This document shows, one piece after another, positions 41,990 to 51,235 of a stretch of DNA of 64,000 bases (within the stretch, counting starts at the first letter, position 1; each line of letters begins with the position of its first letter). The notes under the pieces were generated by a model that worked only from the letters and a program-made list of their open reading frames with translations, made no database searches and was not told the origin of the DNA. The DNA comes from Zunongwangia mangrovi (GTDB taxonomy: Bacteria; Bacteroidota; Bacteroidia; Flavobacteriales; Flavobacteriaceae), in the NCBI RefSeq assembly GCF_900112105.1, contig NZ_FOKV01000001.1, positions 1,178,001 through 1,242,000 on the forward strand, written 5' to 3'. Made by a program: the position numbers and the translations under genes.

Positions 41990-42236
41990 AGCTGATTGCT
42001 ATGAGCTAAAAGCTTCTGATAATTGCCATTTGATTAATGTATTTTGAAAAAGTGCTGCCAACTGAAAAGAACTTCTCGATACAACAAATTTCTCCATTAC
42101 ATTCCGAAATTTCCCACTCGAAGTGACATACAATTAACTTATAAGTTTGAGTCGATTGAATAGTTTAAGAGCTAGAGGGATGAGATTCCGTGTCAAGCAC
42201 GGAATGACAATAGATTGAAATGAGTTAAAAGCTAAA
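41990..42236 (+). repeat. Tandem duplication, unit 1
   Basis: This unit aligns with 42237-42470 at an offset of 247 bases. Shared blocks include CTAAAAGCTTCTGAT, ATTTTGAAAAAGTGCTGCC, CTTCTCGATACAACAAATTT and CACTCGAAGTGACAT, with scattered substitutions, so the duplication is old. It ends in the hairpin ATTCCGTG/CACGGAAT (42185-42205). Confidence 0.85.
42185..42205. repeat. ATTCCGTG hairpin, copy H1
   Basis: ATTCCGTG TCAAG CACGGAAT: perfect 8-bp arms, followed by GACA. Same family as 42432, 51099 and 60085. Confidence 0.8.
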
Positions 42237-42470
42237 GGCTAATTGCTGATAACTAAAAGCTTCTGATTATTGCTAATTGATTATTGTATTTTGAAAAAGT
42301 GCTGCCAACTGAAAAAACTTCTCGATACAACAAATTTCTCCACTGCATTTCGAAATTTGCCACTCGAAGTGACATTCAATTAACTTATCAGTTCGACTCG
42401 ATCGGATAGTTGAAGAGCTTGTAGAAGGATGAGATTCCGTGTAAGGCACAGAATGATAATTGTTAATTGA
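42237..42470 (+). repeat. Tandem duplication, unit 2
   Basis: Diverged second copy of the unit starting at 41990. Its hairpin (42432-42452) has decayed to ATTCCGTG/CACAGAAT, which suggests no strong selection on this copy. Confidence 0.8.
42432..42452. repeat. ATTCCGTG hairpin, decayed copy H2
   Basis: Same position within unit 2 as H1 in unit 1, with one arm mutated and the loop TAAGG instead of TCAAG. Confidence 0.7.
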
Positions 42471-42518
42471 GCTTTGTAAAATTGCGTACTGCGAACTATA
42501 CACCGTAAACTACTTCAT

Positions 42519-44030
42519 CTACATCATTCCCAATAATTCCTCTACATAATCCCTAGAATTCGATAGTCTTGGGATCTTGTGCTGGCCGCCGAGTTTTCCG
42601 TTTTTCTTTAACCAGTCGTGAAATAATTTTTCTCGCGCTACATGAACTTTAGGCGCATTAAGCGTCATATTCAAATAACGTTTTGCTTCGTAGTCACTGT
42701 TTACCTGCTGTAGCGCTAAATCTAGATCTGCATTAAACTCTTCCATCGATTTTGGAGGATGTTTAAATTCAATGATCCATTCGTGCGCTCCTTTTTCTTT
42801 TCCTTCCATAAAAACAGGAGCAGCCGTATAATCTACAATTTCGCAATTGTTGGTAAGCGATGCTTTTTTAAGCGCAGTTTCAGCATTTTCAATAATAAGT
42901 TCTTCTCCAAAAACATTGATATGATGTTTGGTTCTGCCAGAAACTTTTATTCGGTATGGATTAGTTGAGGTAAACCTTACGGTGTCGCCCACTTTATAGC
43001 GCCATAGTCCGGCGTTGGTGGTAATAACGATGGCGTAATTCTTACCAATTTCAACTTCAGATAAAGGAATAATTTTTTCGGCTTCACTTCCGTAGTTATC
43101 CATAGGAATAAACTCATAGAAAATTCCGTAGTCCAGCATCAACAACATTTCTTTGTTATCGTTTTGATCCTGGCAGGCAAAAAAACCTTCCGAAGCATTA
43201 TAGATCTCGTAATACCTAAAATCTTCATTGGGAAGAATCTTTTGGTATTGCGCTGCATAAGGATCGAAGCTTACTCCGCCATGAAAATAAACCTCAATAT
43301 TTCTCCAAACTTCAAAAATGCTTTCTTTACCGGTATGCTCTAAAACATTATTCAGTAAAACCAGCATCCAGGAAGGTACTCCGGCAAGACTGGTTACATT
43401 TTCCTGAACTGTTTCCCGTACGATAGCGCCCATTTTAGTTTCCCAATCGTGCATTAGCGAAACTTCGTTACTGGGCGTACTACTAAATTCTGCCCAAAAA
43501 GGCATATTATCGATTAGGATGGCCGAGAGATCACCAAAACTAGTTCCGTTTTCGCGATAAATTTCTTTACTTCCACCAAGTCGCAAACTCTTTCCTGTAA
43601 ACATCTGCGACTCTGGATTGTTATTTAAGTACATGCAAAGCAAGTCTTTCCCAGCGGCATAATGGCAATCTTCCAGCGAATCTTCGCTAACCGGGATAAA
43701 CTTACTTTTAGCATTGGTAGTTCCGCTGGATTTTGCAAACCATTTTATAGGTGTAGGCCAAAAAATATTGGTTTCTCCCTGCCGACTTCTCTCGATGGCT
43801 TCATAATAATTTTCGTAACAATGAAGCGGAACCCGACTAGCAAAATCCCGGTAATTCTTTATTTCAGAAAAGTTGAATTTTCTGCCAATTTCAGTATTTC
43901 GAGCTTTATTAATAAGCTCTTTTAGTAGTTCTTCCTGTACCTCGTTTGGATATTTTATAAATAATTCCATTTGATGGATACGCTTCTTTAGGAACCAGGA
44001 AGCAATGGAATTTACTAATGGAATTGGCAT
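42519..44030 (-). CDS. GH3-like (auxin-responsive GH3 family) adenylate-forming enzyme
   Basis: The 503-residue protein belongs to the GH3 family of acyl-adenylating enzymes: KWFAKSSGTTNAKSKFIPVS holds the ATP loop, then LAGVPSWMLVLL, YEIYNASEGFFACQD, and in the C-terminal lid LWRYKVGDTVRF and GRTKHHINVFGEELIIENAE (split as GRTKHHINVFGEEL). Plant members join amino acids to jasmonate or auxin; bacterial members are uncharacterised but should activate some carboxylic acid. It is cytoplasmic, transcribed alone, and its start region is shared with the divergent DUF2797 gene. Confidence 0.93.
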   Translation of the reverse strand: MPIPLVNSIASWFLKKRIHQMELFIKYPNEVQEELLKELINKARNTEIGRKFNFSEIKNYRDFASRVPLHCYENYYEAIERSRQGETNIFWPTPIKWFAKSSGTTNAKSKFIPVSEDSLEDCHYAAGKDLLCMYLNNNPESQMFTGKSLRLGGSKEIYRENGTSFGDLSAILIDNMPFWAEFSSTPSNEVSLMHDWETKMGAIVRETVQENVTSLAGVPSWMLVLLNNVLEHTGKESIFEVWRNIEVYFHGGVSFDPYAAQYQKILPNEDFRYYEIYNASEGFFACQDQNDNKEMLLMLDYGIFYEFIPMDNYGSEAEKIIPLSEVEIGKNYAIVITTNAGLWRYKVGDTVRFTSTNPYRIKVSGRTKHHINVFGEELIIENAETALKKASLTNNCEIVDYTAAPVFMEGKEKGAHEWIIEFKHPPKSMEEFNADLDLALQQVNSDYEAKRYLNMTLNAPKVHVAREKLFHDWLKKNGKLGGQHKIPRLSNSRDYVEELLGMM

Positions 44031-44143
44031 TTATTTATTATATATTTATCAGCTCTTGGCAGAGCTTTTTGGTTGGTTGGTTAAAAATAATCGATTCTTT
44101 GAAGCCTGCAAAAACGCATCAGTTAAAAATATATGAAAAAGCT

Positions 44144-44938
44144 ATGAGATACGAGGGTGTGCTTACCAAAATGAAAACGGAACTTTTAGACGAGGTTGAA
44201 TATTACCTTGATTTTGAGAATGATTTTTTAAATCTTAATCAGCTTTTAGATAAAAATATTAGTCTTAATTTTTTACGTTTTCAGTGTTTAAATTGTGGGC
44301 AACAAAAGAAGATCTTTCGCCAGGGATATTGCTACGACTGCTTTAGATCGATTCCACAGGCAGGAGACTGGATCATGAAGCCAGAACTAAGTAAAGCACA
44401 TTTAGACCAGGAAGATCGTGATCTCGAATTCGAGAAAAGCGTGCAGCTGCAACCTCATATCGTGTATTTAGCAAATTCCAGCAATGTAAAGGTTGGGGTA
44501 ACCCGTAAAACACAGGTGCCTACAAGATGGATCGACCAGGGTGCGCACGAGGCGATCGAAATTGCTGAATTGCCTAATCGTTATTTAGCCGGAATTACTG
44601 AAGTTGCGCTAAAGGATCATGTTTCAGATAAAACTAATTGGCGCAAGATGCTTACCAACGATATTTTGGATTTAAATCTTGAAGAAGAACGCGAAAAACT
44701 GAAAGATTTTATTCCTGAAGAAGCCAAAGCTTACTTTTTAGCCGATCAAAAAGAGACAGAAATTAAGTTTCCGGTAAAACAATTTCCGAAGAAAATAAAG
44801 ACCTTAAATCTTACAAAATCGCCTTTTTACCAAGGGAAATTAAAAGGCATAAAAGGACAATATCTTTTGTTTGAGGACGGAACCGTTTTTAACGTAAGAG
44901 CTCACGAAGGTTTTGTGGTAGAAATACAGGTAAGTTAA
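44144..44938 (+). CDS. DUF2797 domain protein
   Basis: The 264-residue protein has a zinc-ribbon-like element (CLNCGQQKKIFRQGYCYDCF: four cysteines) and the conserved HIVYLANSSNVKVGVTRKTQ and RWIDQGAHEAIEIAELPNRYLAG (in pieces), then a small beta domain at the end. I chose the ATG at 44144 (MRYEGVLTKM), the family-like start; the frame extends to 44018 but the extra 42 residues overlap the start of the divergent GH3 gene and look non-coding. Function unknown. It is followed after 10 bases by the acetyltransferase gene. Confidence 0.85.
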   Translation: MRYEGVLTKMKTELLDEVEYYLDFENDFLNLNQLLDKNISLNFLRFQCLNCGQQKKIFRQGYCYDCFRSIPQAGDWIMKPELSKAHLDQEDRDLEFEKSVQLQPHIVYLANSSNVKVGVTRKTQVPTRWIDQGAHEAIEIAELPNRYLAGITEVALKDHVSDKTNWRKMLTNDILDLNLEEEREKLKDFIPEEAKAYFLADQKETEIKFPVKQFPKKIKTLNLTKSPFYQGKLKGIKGQYLLFEDGTVFNVRAHEGFVVEIQVS

Positions 44939-44948
44939 TGCTTAAATC

Positions 44949-45509
44949 ATGAAATCTGAAAAGGAAAAAATGCTTGCCGGTGAACTGTATTTCGCCGGAG
45001 ATCAAGAACTGACTAACGAGCGACTAAAGGCTCGAGAGCTCATGAAAAAGTATAATTCCTGCCCAGAAGATGAACCTGCAAAACTAAAATCTATCCTGAG
45101 GGAATTAATTCCTAAAGGTGGAAAAGGATTGTTTATCCAACCGCCATTTTATTGCGATTACGGCTATAATATTAAAACCGGAAACGGAGTTTATTTCAAT
45201 TTTAATTGCGTTATTTTAGACGGAATGGAAGTGAAAATTGGTTCCAGAAGTATGTTTGGTTCTAATGTGCAGATATATACAGCTTCGCATCCATTAAACA
45301 CAAAAGAGCGTGCTTCGCTGCTCGAATTTTCTAAAGCCATAGAAATTGGTGAAGACGTTTGGGTTGGTGGAAATGTAACGATTTGCCCCGGAATTAAAAT
45401 TGGAGATCGTGCAGTAATAGGCGCGGGAAGTTTTATTACCAAAGATATTCCAAATGATGTATTTGCTGCCGGGAATCCTTGTAAAGTGATAAAACAGATC
45501 GAGCAGTAG
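44949..45509 (+). CDS. Maltose O-acetyltransferase-like hexapeptide acetyltransferase
   Basis: The 186-residue protein has the N-terminal helical Mac domain (KMLAGELYFAGDQELTNERLKARELM in two helices) and a left-handed beta-helix with GVYFNFNCVILDG, HPLNTKERAS (catalytic His region), EDVWVGGNVTICPGIKIGDRAVIGAGSF in hexapeptide turns, ending PCKVIK. It acetylates a sugar or similar acceptor with acetyl-CoA in the cytoplasm. Substrate unknown. Probably co-transcribed with the DUF2797 gene. Confidence 0.92.
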   Translation: MKSEKEKMLAGELYFAGDQELTNERLKARELMKKYNSCPEDEPAKLKSILRELIPKGGKGLFIQPPFYCDYGYNIKTGNGVYFNFNCVILDGMEVKIGSRSMFGSNVQIYTASHPLNTKERASLLEFSKAIEIGEDVWVGGNVTICPGIKIGDRAVIGAGSFITKDIPNDVFAAGNPCKVIKQIEQ

Positions 45510-45592
45510 TCATTACACCTTTATTTTAAACTAAAATTTATGCTGAAATTATTTAATCTCGGCCTGCGATTTTTGCTTACTTAATGTGATAA

Positions 45593-46234
45593 TTAATTTT
45601 CTTTAGGTTCGAATCTTTCTCCGTTCCATATATATGAGAATTTCTCTGTTTTAACCCATTCGTGATATAGATATATTTCCGGATAAATGTTGTATTGTAC
45701 ACAATTATTATCTTTTGTTTTTAAGCTGTAGCTCGTATTCATTTTAAGCTTTTTTCCATCTAAGCTATCTAGTATCTTCTCTTTCAAAAACTCTTTTGTT
45801 TCAATGGTTTTTGGTAGCCCTAGATCCTTAATTGGTTCTAAGGTATTATTTTCATAACTAAAAGTCAGTAGAACATGCTGGTCAAATGCTTTAGGCGAAC
45901 CACCAAATTTGGAATACACTACGAAAGGTGTACCATCATTCTTTTGGAATTTTTTCAATTCAATAATAAAAAAACCGCTTGGGCCATCCGGGAAGTAATA
46001 TTCTAATCTAATATAATTATTTTCTGTCCAGTAGTCAGCTTTCATAGTTTCCATGTAATCCTCAGCTTTTGGAAAAATATAGGTGCCGTTCTTCAATAAT
46101 GAGTCCTTTGCTTCATTCGTCATTTCAGGTATATACGTTGATGGGAATGATTTAAAGATTTCCTGAATAGTCTGGCCAATACAGAAACTAGTTCCATGAA
46201 AAATAAGGAATAAAAGTATTATTGGTTTTTTCAT
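45593..46234 (-). CDS. Secreted hypothetical protein
   Basis: The 213-residue protein has a signal peptide (ending SFCIGQ, about residue 21) and a mature part starting TIQEIFKSFPSTYIPEMT, somewhat like DUF3256 proteins of Bacteroidota (short secreted proteins with a similar opening), but the match is weak. The rest has beta-rich stretches (YIRLEYYFPDGPSGFFIIEL) and ends in an aromatic WNGERFEPKEN. It is a single gene downstream of the AsmA gene in the opposite order, with a 125-base gap. Function unknown. Confidence 0.65.
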   Translation of the reverse strand: MKKPIILLFLIFHGTSFCIGQTIQEIFKSFPSTYIPEMTNEAKDSLLKNGTYIFPKAEDYMETMKADYWTENNYIRLEYYFPDGPSGFFIIELKKFQKNDGTPFVVYSKFGGSPKAFDQHVLLTFSYENNTLEPIKDLGLPKTIETKEFLKEKILDSLDGKKLKMNTSYSLKTKDNNCVQYNIYPEIYLYHEWVKTEKFSYIWNGERFEPKEN

Positions 46235-46359
46235 ATAAATTTGTGTCTAATACACCTTCAGTAGTAGCTAACAGCCAAAAGCTTTTATGCTAATTGATTG
46301 TTGTTTATTGAATTTTGTACATCTGCGAACTGATACTGCCCACTGCCAACTTTATCTTT

Positions 46360-49056
46360 TTACTGCGCGGTATCTTTCTTCTGTTTATTCCTATTCAGCA
46401 AGCCTCCTAAAATAGACTTGGCGGCGTCTTCAAGTTTCTTTTCCTGAGTTTTTGTTGAATCAGCCTTTGTTTGTGGCGATGTAGTCGCGGTACTATCTGT
46501 AGCTGTTGGCTGATTTTGGTCGTTTTTGCCCAGTTGTTTATTGATCAGGTCGTTTAAGGCATTTTTACCTTTGTCTTTCAGATTATTTTTCTGCTCTTCA
46601 ACAATCTTTGAGGTTAAATTATTAATAGCCTGCTGCATATTCAGGTTAATTTGCGGACTTTGGAAAGTTCCGCTCAATCCAACAGGAATTTCGACTTTCG
46701 TGTTTTGTAAAGTCGATCCGCTAAGCTGACTTAAGGTGTTTCCTACCTGATTTCCTAAATATTTCGCCGGAACATCTAAATTCAACTTATAATTCATATT
46801 CATATCAAAACCATGACTTCCCGAAATTTGAACCATAACATCCTTAATATTAAAATCGAATGGCTGAATATTCACCGCTCCATTATCAAAAGACAGTTTC
46901 GTTTTAAGATTGTTTAGATCTAAGTTATCTAGATCGATAAAACTAAGCTGACTGTCCAATTTCGACAACAATGGCATTTTCTCTGGATTAACATCAGCCG
47001 TTAAGATTTGTGCCAGAGCATCACCAGCTAAACTGGTTAGAATTGGCGTAAGATCATTATTAAGGTTTCCTTTCAAATTTAAGTTTGTCTGGATTTTACC
47101 CTGCAGTGCGTTGGCGATTGGCGCCAGTCCCTGCATTAATTCTAATCCGTTAAAAGATTCAGCAATACTAATCGCATTTAGATCTAGCGACATATCGAAA
47201 GTTGGCGTTTCCGTTTTTGTAGAAACATTACCATTTAGCGCGATATTTCCATTAAAAATATCTGTCGTGATATTTTGCAGTGTTGCGGTTTCATCACGAA
47301 TAATCAGTTTCCCTTTCGCATTTGTAAGCTTCAGGTTGTCGTAAAGAATATTATTCGCGTTGAAAGTAAGTGCTACATCTAAGAAAGATGGGATTTTTAT
47401 TGCTTCTTCTCCCGTTGCTACTTTTTCAGTTTTAGGTGTTTCAGACGTATTTTCTTCGGAAGTTGCTACCGGCTTTTCTTCAGTTTGAGCCACCATAAAA
47501 TCGTTTACCGCAAAGGTGTTGGATTTTACATTGAAGTCACCTTTTAATTCCTGATCAGTAAACAGGAAGCCCATTAAATTCTGAATAGATCCTGTAGCTT
47601 GCAAATCGGTTTGTCCGGTAGTTAAATTCAGTTCAGGTACAGAAACATTTCCCTGAGTCAAATTCACTCTTGCACTGGAAATTTTAATTTCATTCGGAAT
47701 TTCAGGCGATTTATAACTGAAGTTTTTGATTGCGGCCGTACCGCTACTTTTCACGTTTTGATATTGCTCTTTTTCGATACTGTTCATATCAAAACTTGTA
47801 GAAGCATCCACGGTTAAAATTCCGTTTAGATCAAGATCCATATCCAAAGGATAAGCTTTATCGAGATTCGCTAAATTTAGCGTTCCATCTAAATCAAGAT
47901 CAACAAGCATGTTGCCCAGTAGGTTTTTTACACTTCCGTTAGCTGCAAAACGATCCTGGTCGATTCTAAATTTTACATTATTAAAAGTAAGGTAAGTATC
48001 TTCTACGATTCCGGTTTCATTCAAAACACGTAAATCAAGGTTAATATCTTCAACGCTTTTTGGTAAATCTGGATATTTGAAAGAAGCGTTATTTGAAGTT
48101 ACTTTAATATCTAATTTCGGAATATAAGTTTCGTTCGCCGTTCCTTTTATCATTCCATCGACCACAAAATCACCATTGGTTTCTACATTTTCGATATTCT
48201 TGGCATAAATTTCAGGAATCACAGCCAGAAAGTTCTTAAAGTCAGACGATGGGGTTTTAAAGGTCAGATCTATATTCGTATCGTCACCATCAACCTGAAC
48301 AAATCCGTCAAAAGTTAAGGGCAACTGATTAATATGCGCTTCGTTTTCAAGGAACGTATATTTCATATTTTCCAGATCCATTTGGATCACGGCATCAAGA
48401 TCGACTTTATTTCGGCTTAAATAATTAATACTGTCAAACTCAAAAGAAACGATCGCTTCAGTATCGGTATCTAATTCGGTTTGATCTAAATAAAAATCTC
48501 CGGTTCCCTGGTGATTTAGTTCTTCCAGTTTTAAGGCCATTTTGGCACCTTTATCGATATAATTTAATCGCGAATTATTGATCTCGTAATGCTGAAGATC
48601 TAAACTGAAACCTCCGGTAGTATCTGTAGGAGTTGTAGTTGTCGCAGTCGTATCTACTTTTGCAATATCGTAATTAGCTCTCCCCAACGAATCCACCAAA
48701 ATATTGATATATGCATTATTAACATTGAATTCATCAATGCGTTTTGGCTCGTCGCTACCTTTAAAAAGTTCTTTGATGCTCATTTGTAGGGTAACTTCTT
48801 CAACATCGGCAAGCGTATCACCTTCAAAAGGGGCATTATTAATTACGCTCACATCGCTTAAAACTACTGTAGCTTCCGGGAAACTTCTAAACAAACTAAG
48901 GTCGATATCAGCAAATTCAACTTTAGCGTTTACATTATTATTGATCGTCTTTTTAACGAAATTCTCTATTTGAGACGAAAATAAAAACGGCGCTGCAATT
49001 AGTAAAACTATAATTACAAGCAGTGTGATTCCTATAATTTTAAATACTTTTTTCAT
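46360..49056 (-). CDS. AsmA-like membrane-anchored protein
   Basis: The 898-residue protein has one N-terminal membrane helix (IIGITLLVIIVLLIAAPFLF), the AsmA N-terminal part (VKFADIDLSLFRSFPEATVVLSDVSV-like: here VEFADIDLSLFRSFPEA) and a long repeating beta structure with many Leu-Asn-Leu patterns. It ends in a low-complexity Gln/Thr/Lys tail (QPTATDSTATTSPQTKADST). The AsmA/TamB class forms long periplasmic grooves thought to move phospholipids to the outer membrane. The tail and a Thr-rich loop (VDTTATTTTPTDTTGG) are probably flexible. Single gene. Confidence 0.9.
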   Translation of the reverse strand: MKKVFKIIGITLLVIIVLLIAAPFLFSSQIENFVKKTINNNVNAKVEFADIDLSLFRSFPEATVVLSDVSVINNAPFEGDTLADVEEVTLQMSIKELFKGSDEPKRIDEFNVNNAYINILVDSLGRANYDIAKVDTTATTTTPTDTTGGFSLDLQHYEINNSRLNYIDKGAKMALKLEELNHQGTGDFYLDQTELDTDTEAIVSFEFDSINYLSRNKVDLDAVIQMDLENMKYTFLENEAHINQLPLTFDGFVQVDGDDTNIDLTFKTPSSDFKNFLAVIPEIYAKNIENVETNGDFVVDGMIKGTANETYIPKLDIKVTSNNASFKYPDLPKSVEDINLDLRVLNETGIVEDTYLTFNNVKFRIDQDRFAANGSVKNLLGNMLVDLDLDGTLNLANLDKAYPLDMDLDLNGILTVDASTSFDMNSIEKEQYQNVKSSGTAAIKNFSYKSPEIPNEIKISSARVNLTQGNVSVPELNLTTGQTDLQATGSIQNLMGFLFTDQELKGDFNVKSNTFAVNDFMVAQTEEKPVATSEENTSETPKTEKVATGEEAIKIPSFLDVALTFNANNILYDNLKLTNAKGKLIIRDETATLQNITTDIFNGNIALNGNVSTKTETPTFDMSLDLNAISIAESFNGLELMQGLAPIANALQGKIQTNLNLKGNLNNDLTPILTSLAGDALAQILTADVNPEKMPLLSKLDSQLSFIDLDNLDLNNLKTKLSFDNGAVNIQPFDFNIKDVMVQISGSHGFDMNMNYKLNLDVPAKYLGNQVGNTLSQLSGSTLQNTKVEIPVGLSGTFQSPQINLNMQQAINNLTSKIVEEQKNNLKDKGKNALNDLINKQLGKNDQNQPTATDSTATTSPQTKADSTKTQEKKLEDAAKSILGGLLNRNKQKKDTAQ

Positions 49057-49118
49057 CGTAACTAAGGTTAAGTAGTAGTAATTTTTCAGGATATGATTCC
49101 CGAATTAGTCTTCTTCTT

Positions 49119-49832
49119 CTAAGACAATTTCTTCGCCTTCGGCCAAAAGCGCTTTCTCATTGCATATACCGCCGCATATAAAAATGGAGTGTCGCAAATG
49201 GCAACGATCACTTTAAACAAAAATCCGCTTAACAAAAGCGCTCCAAAGCGATCCCATTCAATTTTATTAAAACTACACAGCAAAAACAGTACAGAAAACG
49301 TATCTACAAACTGGGATAGAAAGGTCGAAAAGTTATTTCTAATCCAAAGATGTTTTCCTTTGGTGAGTTTTTTCCAAAAATGAAAAAGCTGTATGTCGAT
49401 ATATTGTGCTAGCAAATAAGCCAGCATCGAAGCAATTACAGCAATTGCGGTTGCACCAAAAACAGTTTTGAATAATTCGTCTCCAATTGGCGACCAATCT
49501 GTAGCCGGTACAGCATCTGCAGCGTAAACGATCAATAAAGAAAAGAGCGAGGCAAAGATCCCGGCAGTTACCACCTGATTGGCTTTCTTTTTTCCATACA
49601 CCTCACTAATAATATCGGTAATTAAAAACGTAACCGGATATGGCAAAATACCCACTGAAATTTCGAAAGTATAAATGCCGAAAAAATCCCAGCTAAAAAA
49701 CTTCTGAAATATCAAATTAGAAACTACCAGTGATGCAATGAACAATGCGGCCAGAATCAGGTAAAATCTATACGCCGTAAGTTTATCTTTTAAGTAGAGT
49801 TTTGCCAAATTTTTTTTAAAATACTTCCCCAC
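49119..49832 (-). CDS. Queuosine precursor transporter (YhhQ family)
   Basis: The 237-residue membrane protein has about six helices and the YhhQ/DUF165 motifs ALFIASLVVSNLIFQK, ILPYPVTFLITDIISEVYGKK, the helix with DIQLFHFWKKLT, and NNFSTFLSQFVDTFSVLFL. Relatives import preQ0/preQ1-type precursors of queuosine. No preQ1 riboswitch was found in the short 84-base upstream gap. It is divergent from the folK-dNK fusion gene. Confidence 0.92.
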   Translation of the reverse strand: MGKYFKKNLAKLYLKDKLTAYRFYLILAALFIASLVVSNLIFQKFFSWDFFGIYTFEISVGILPYPVTFLITDIISEVYGKKKANQVVTAGIFASLFSLLIVYAADAVPATDWSPIGDELFKTVFGATAIAVIASMLAYLLAQYIDIQLFHFWKKLTKGKHLWIRNNFSTFLSQFVDTFSVLFLLCSFNKIEWDRFGALLLSGFLFKVIVAICDTPFLYAAVYAMRKRFWPKAKKLS

Positions 49833-49916
49833 AAAATTAAGGGTATGTGCATTTGTTTTGCTTAATTTGCTGTGAAATTATAGCATATTCCTTATTAAAA
49901 TTTTCTTAATTACAGT

Positions 49917-51047
49917 TTGAAATCCCCTAAGATAGTACATATAGCGCTGGGAAGCAATGAAGGAGAGCGTTTTGAGATTTTACAAAATGCCGTTAACAAG
50001 ATCTTTGAAGAGATTGGTGAGATCGAACAAATTTCTTCGGTTTATGAAACTCCGGCCTGGGGTTTTACAGGAAATGCTTTTCTTAATGCCTGTATTGCTG
50101 TTTCTACCCGTTTTACTGCGGAAGATGTGCTGCGGAAGTTATTAGCGATTGAAGCTCATTTTGGAAGAAAAAGAACAGAAGCTAAAAATTACCAAAATCG
50201 AACATTAGATCTTGATGTTTTATTGTTTGAAGATAAAGTATGCGAAACTGAAATTTTAACGCTGCCTCATCCACAAATTCAGCATCGACGTTTTGTTTTG
50301 CAACCTTTGAATGATATTGCTTCGAGTGAAATTCATCCAGTACTGAAAAAGAAAATTCAGCAATTATTACTTGAAGTAAAAGATGATGCTGAATTATCGA
50401 AAATCGATGCAAGGCTAAAAGCGCCAAAGATTACAAATAAATTTAGCTCCTGTAATTATATCGCGGTAGAGGGGAATATTGGCGCCGGAAAAACCAGTTT
50501 CTCCACTATGGTTTCTCAGGATTTTAATGCGAAGCTTATTTTAGAACGATTTAAAGACAATCCTTTTTTACCGAAATTCTATGAGGACCAAGAACGCTAT
50601 GCTTTTTCTTTAGAAATGTCTTTTTTGGCCGATCGTTATCAGCAATTATCTGATGATTTAGCGCAATACGATTTGTTTAAAGACTTTGTGATTTCAGATT
50701 ACGATGTTTTCAAATCACTGATTTTTGCAAAAATCACTCTGGAAGAAGACGAATATTCGCTGTATCAAAAGTTGTTTCATTTAATGTATAAAGAACTGGT
50801 AAAACCAGATCTGTACATTTATCTCTATCAAAACACAGAAAGATTACTTCAGAATATCAAAAAAAGAGGTCGTGAATACGAGCAAAATATTCAACCTGAA
50901 TATCTAATGAACATTAATAAAAGTTATCTCTCTTTTATCAAATCTCAAACCAACATGAAAGTCCAGATAATTGATATTTCTGAAATGGATTTTGTGAATA
51001 ACAGGGCAGATTATTTAAAATTGCTGAAGGGAATTGAGTTAAAGTAG
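49917..51047 (+). CDS. folK: Fusion of HPPK (FolK) and deoxynucleoside kinase
   Basis: Residues 1-~155 are 6-hydroxymethyl-7,8-dihydropterin pyrophosphokinase (HIALGSNEGERFEILQNAV, VYETPAWGF, NRTLDLDVLLFED, LPHPQIQHRRFVLQPL), a folate synthesis step. Residues ~177-376 are a deoxynucleoside kinase: P-loop YIAVEGNIGAGKTSFS, then SLEMSFLADRYQQL, DYDVFKSLIFA and YLYQNTERLLQNIKKRGREYEQ with the lid arginines. The two halves are joined by a short linker. The start is a TTG (49917): no in-frame ATG lies upstream and the family core begins only 7 residues in. I have seen this fusion in other flavobacteria. Both activities use ATP in the cytoplasm. Confidence 0.92.
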   Translation: MKSPKIVHIALGSNEGERFEILQNAVNKIFEEIGEIEQISSVYETPAWGFTGNAFLNACIAVSTRFTAEDVLRKLLAIEAHFGRKRTEAKNYQNRTLDLDVLLFEDKVCETEILTLPHPQIQHRRFVLQPLNDIASSEIHPVLKKKIQQLLLEVKDDAELSKIDARLKAPKITNKFSSCNYIAVEGNIGAGKTSFSTMVSQDFNAKLILERFKDNPFLPKFYEDQERYAFSLEMSFLADRYQQLSDDLAQYDLFKDFVISDYDVFKSLIFAKITLEEDEYSLYQKLFHLMYKELVKPDLYIYLYQNTERLLQNIKKRGREYEQNIQPEYLMNINKSYLSFIKSQTNMKVQIIDISEMDFVNNRADYLKLLKGIELK

Positions 51048-51098
51048 AAGTTTTTAGTTTACAGCTAACAGTTTACAGTTTGCAGCGGCTTGTTTATT

Positions 51099-51166
51099 GT
51101 CATTTCGTGCTTGACTCGGAATCTTATTATGCAAGATGAGATGCTGAATCAAGTTCAACATGACGA
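51099..51166. repeat. GTCATTCCGTG-type element, copy H3
   Basis: Begins GTCATTTCGTGCTTGACTCGG and ends TTCAACATGAC, so the ends are inverted (GTCAT/ATGAC). The middle contains GATGAGATGCTGAATC, as in copy H4 at 60085. Only this and H4 keep the right half. Confidence 0.75.
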
Positions 51167-51194
51167 AAAAATAAGTTTATTGGGATTCATTCTT

Positions 51195-51223
51195 TTTCTT
51201 TTTTCCATTGCCGAAAAAAGAAA
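51195..51223. repeat. 11-bp A/T hairpin
   Basis: TTTCTTTTTTC (51195-51205) and GAAAAAAGAAA (51213-51223) are perfectly complementary around CATTGCC. It directly precedes the long palindrome and may belong to the same element. Confidence 0.65.
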
Positions 51224-51235
51224 CAAAAAAGTCTA

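Larger units (their letters stand above)
41760..42518. other. 759-base gene-free region made of repeats
   Basis: This is the longest gap of the window. In order: the hemL terminator, a 31-bp palindrome, a truncated REP-like element (copy E), and a tandem duplication of about 247 bases containing two GTCATTCCGTG-type hairpins. The minus ORF 42273-42503 lies within the second duplicate and is not credible. Confidence 0.8.

Noticed and set aside
42273-42503. Minus-strand 76-codon ORF in the gap after hemL
   Set aside because: It lies within the second unit of the tandem duplication, has a Ser/Thr-rich composition by chance and is not open in the first unit.
44018-44143. 42-residue N-terminal extension of the DUF2797 protein
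   Set aside because: It overlaps the start of the divergent GH3 gene and precedes the family-like start at 44144. An AGCTCT/AGAGCT hairpin at 44051-44066 also fits non-coding DNA.
49833-49916. PreQ1 riboswitch before the queuosine precursor transporter
   Set aside because: The gap is short and AT-rich; I could not place the required stem and A-rich tail.
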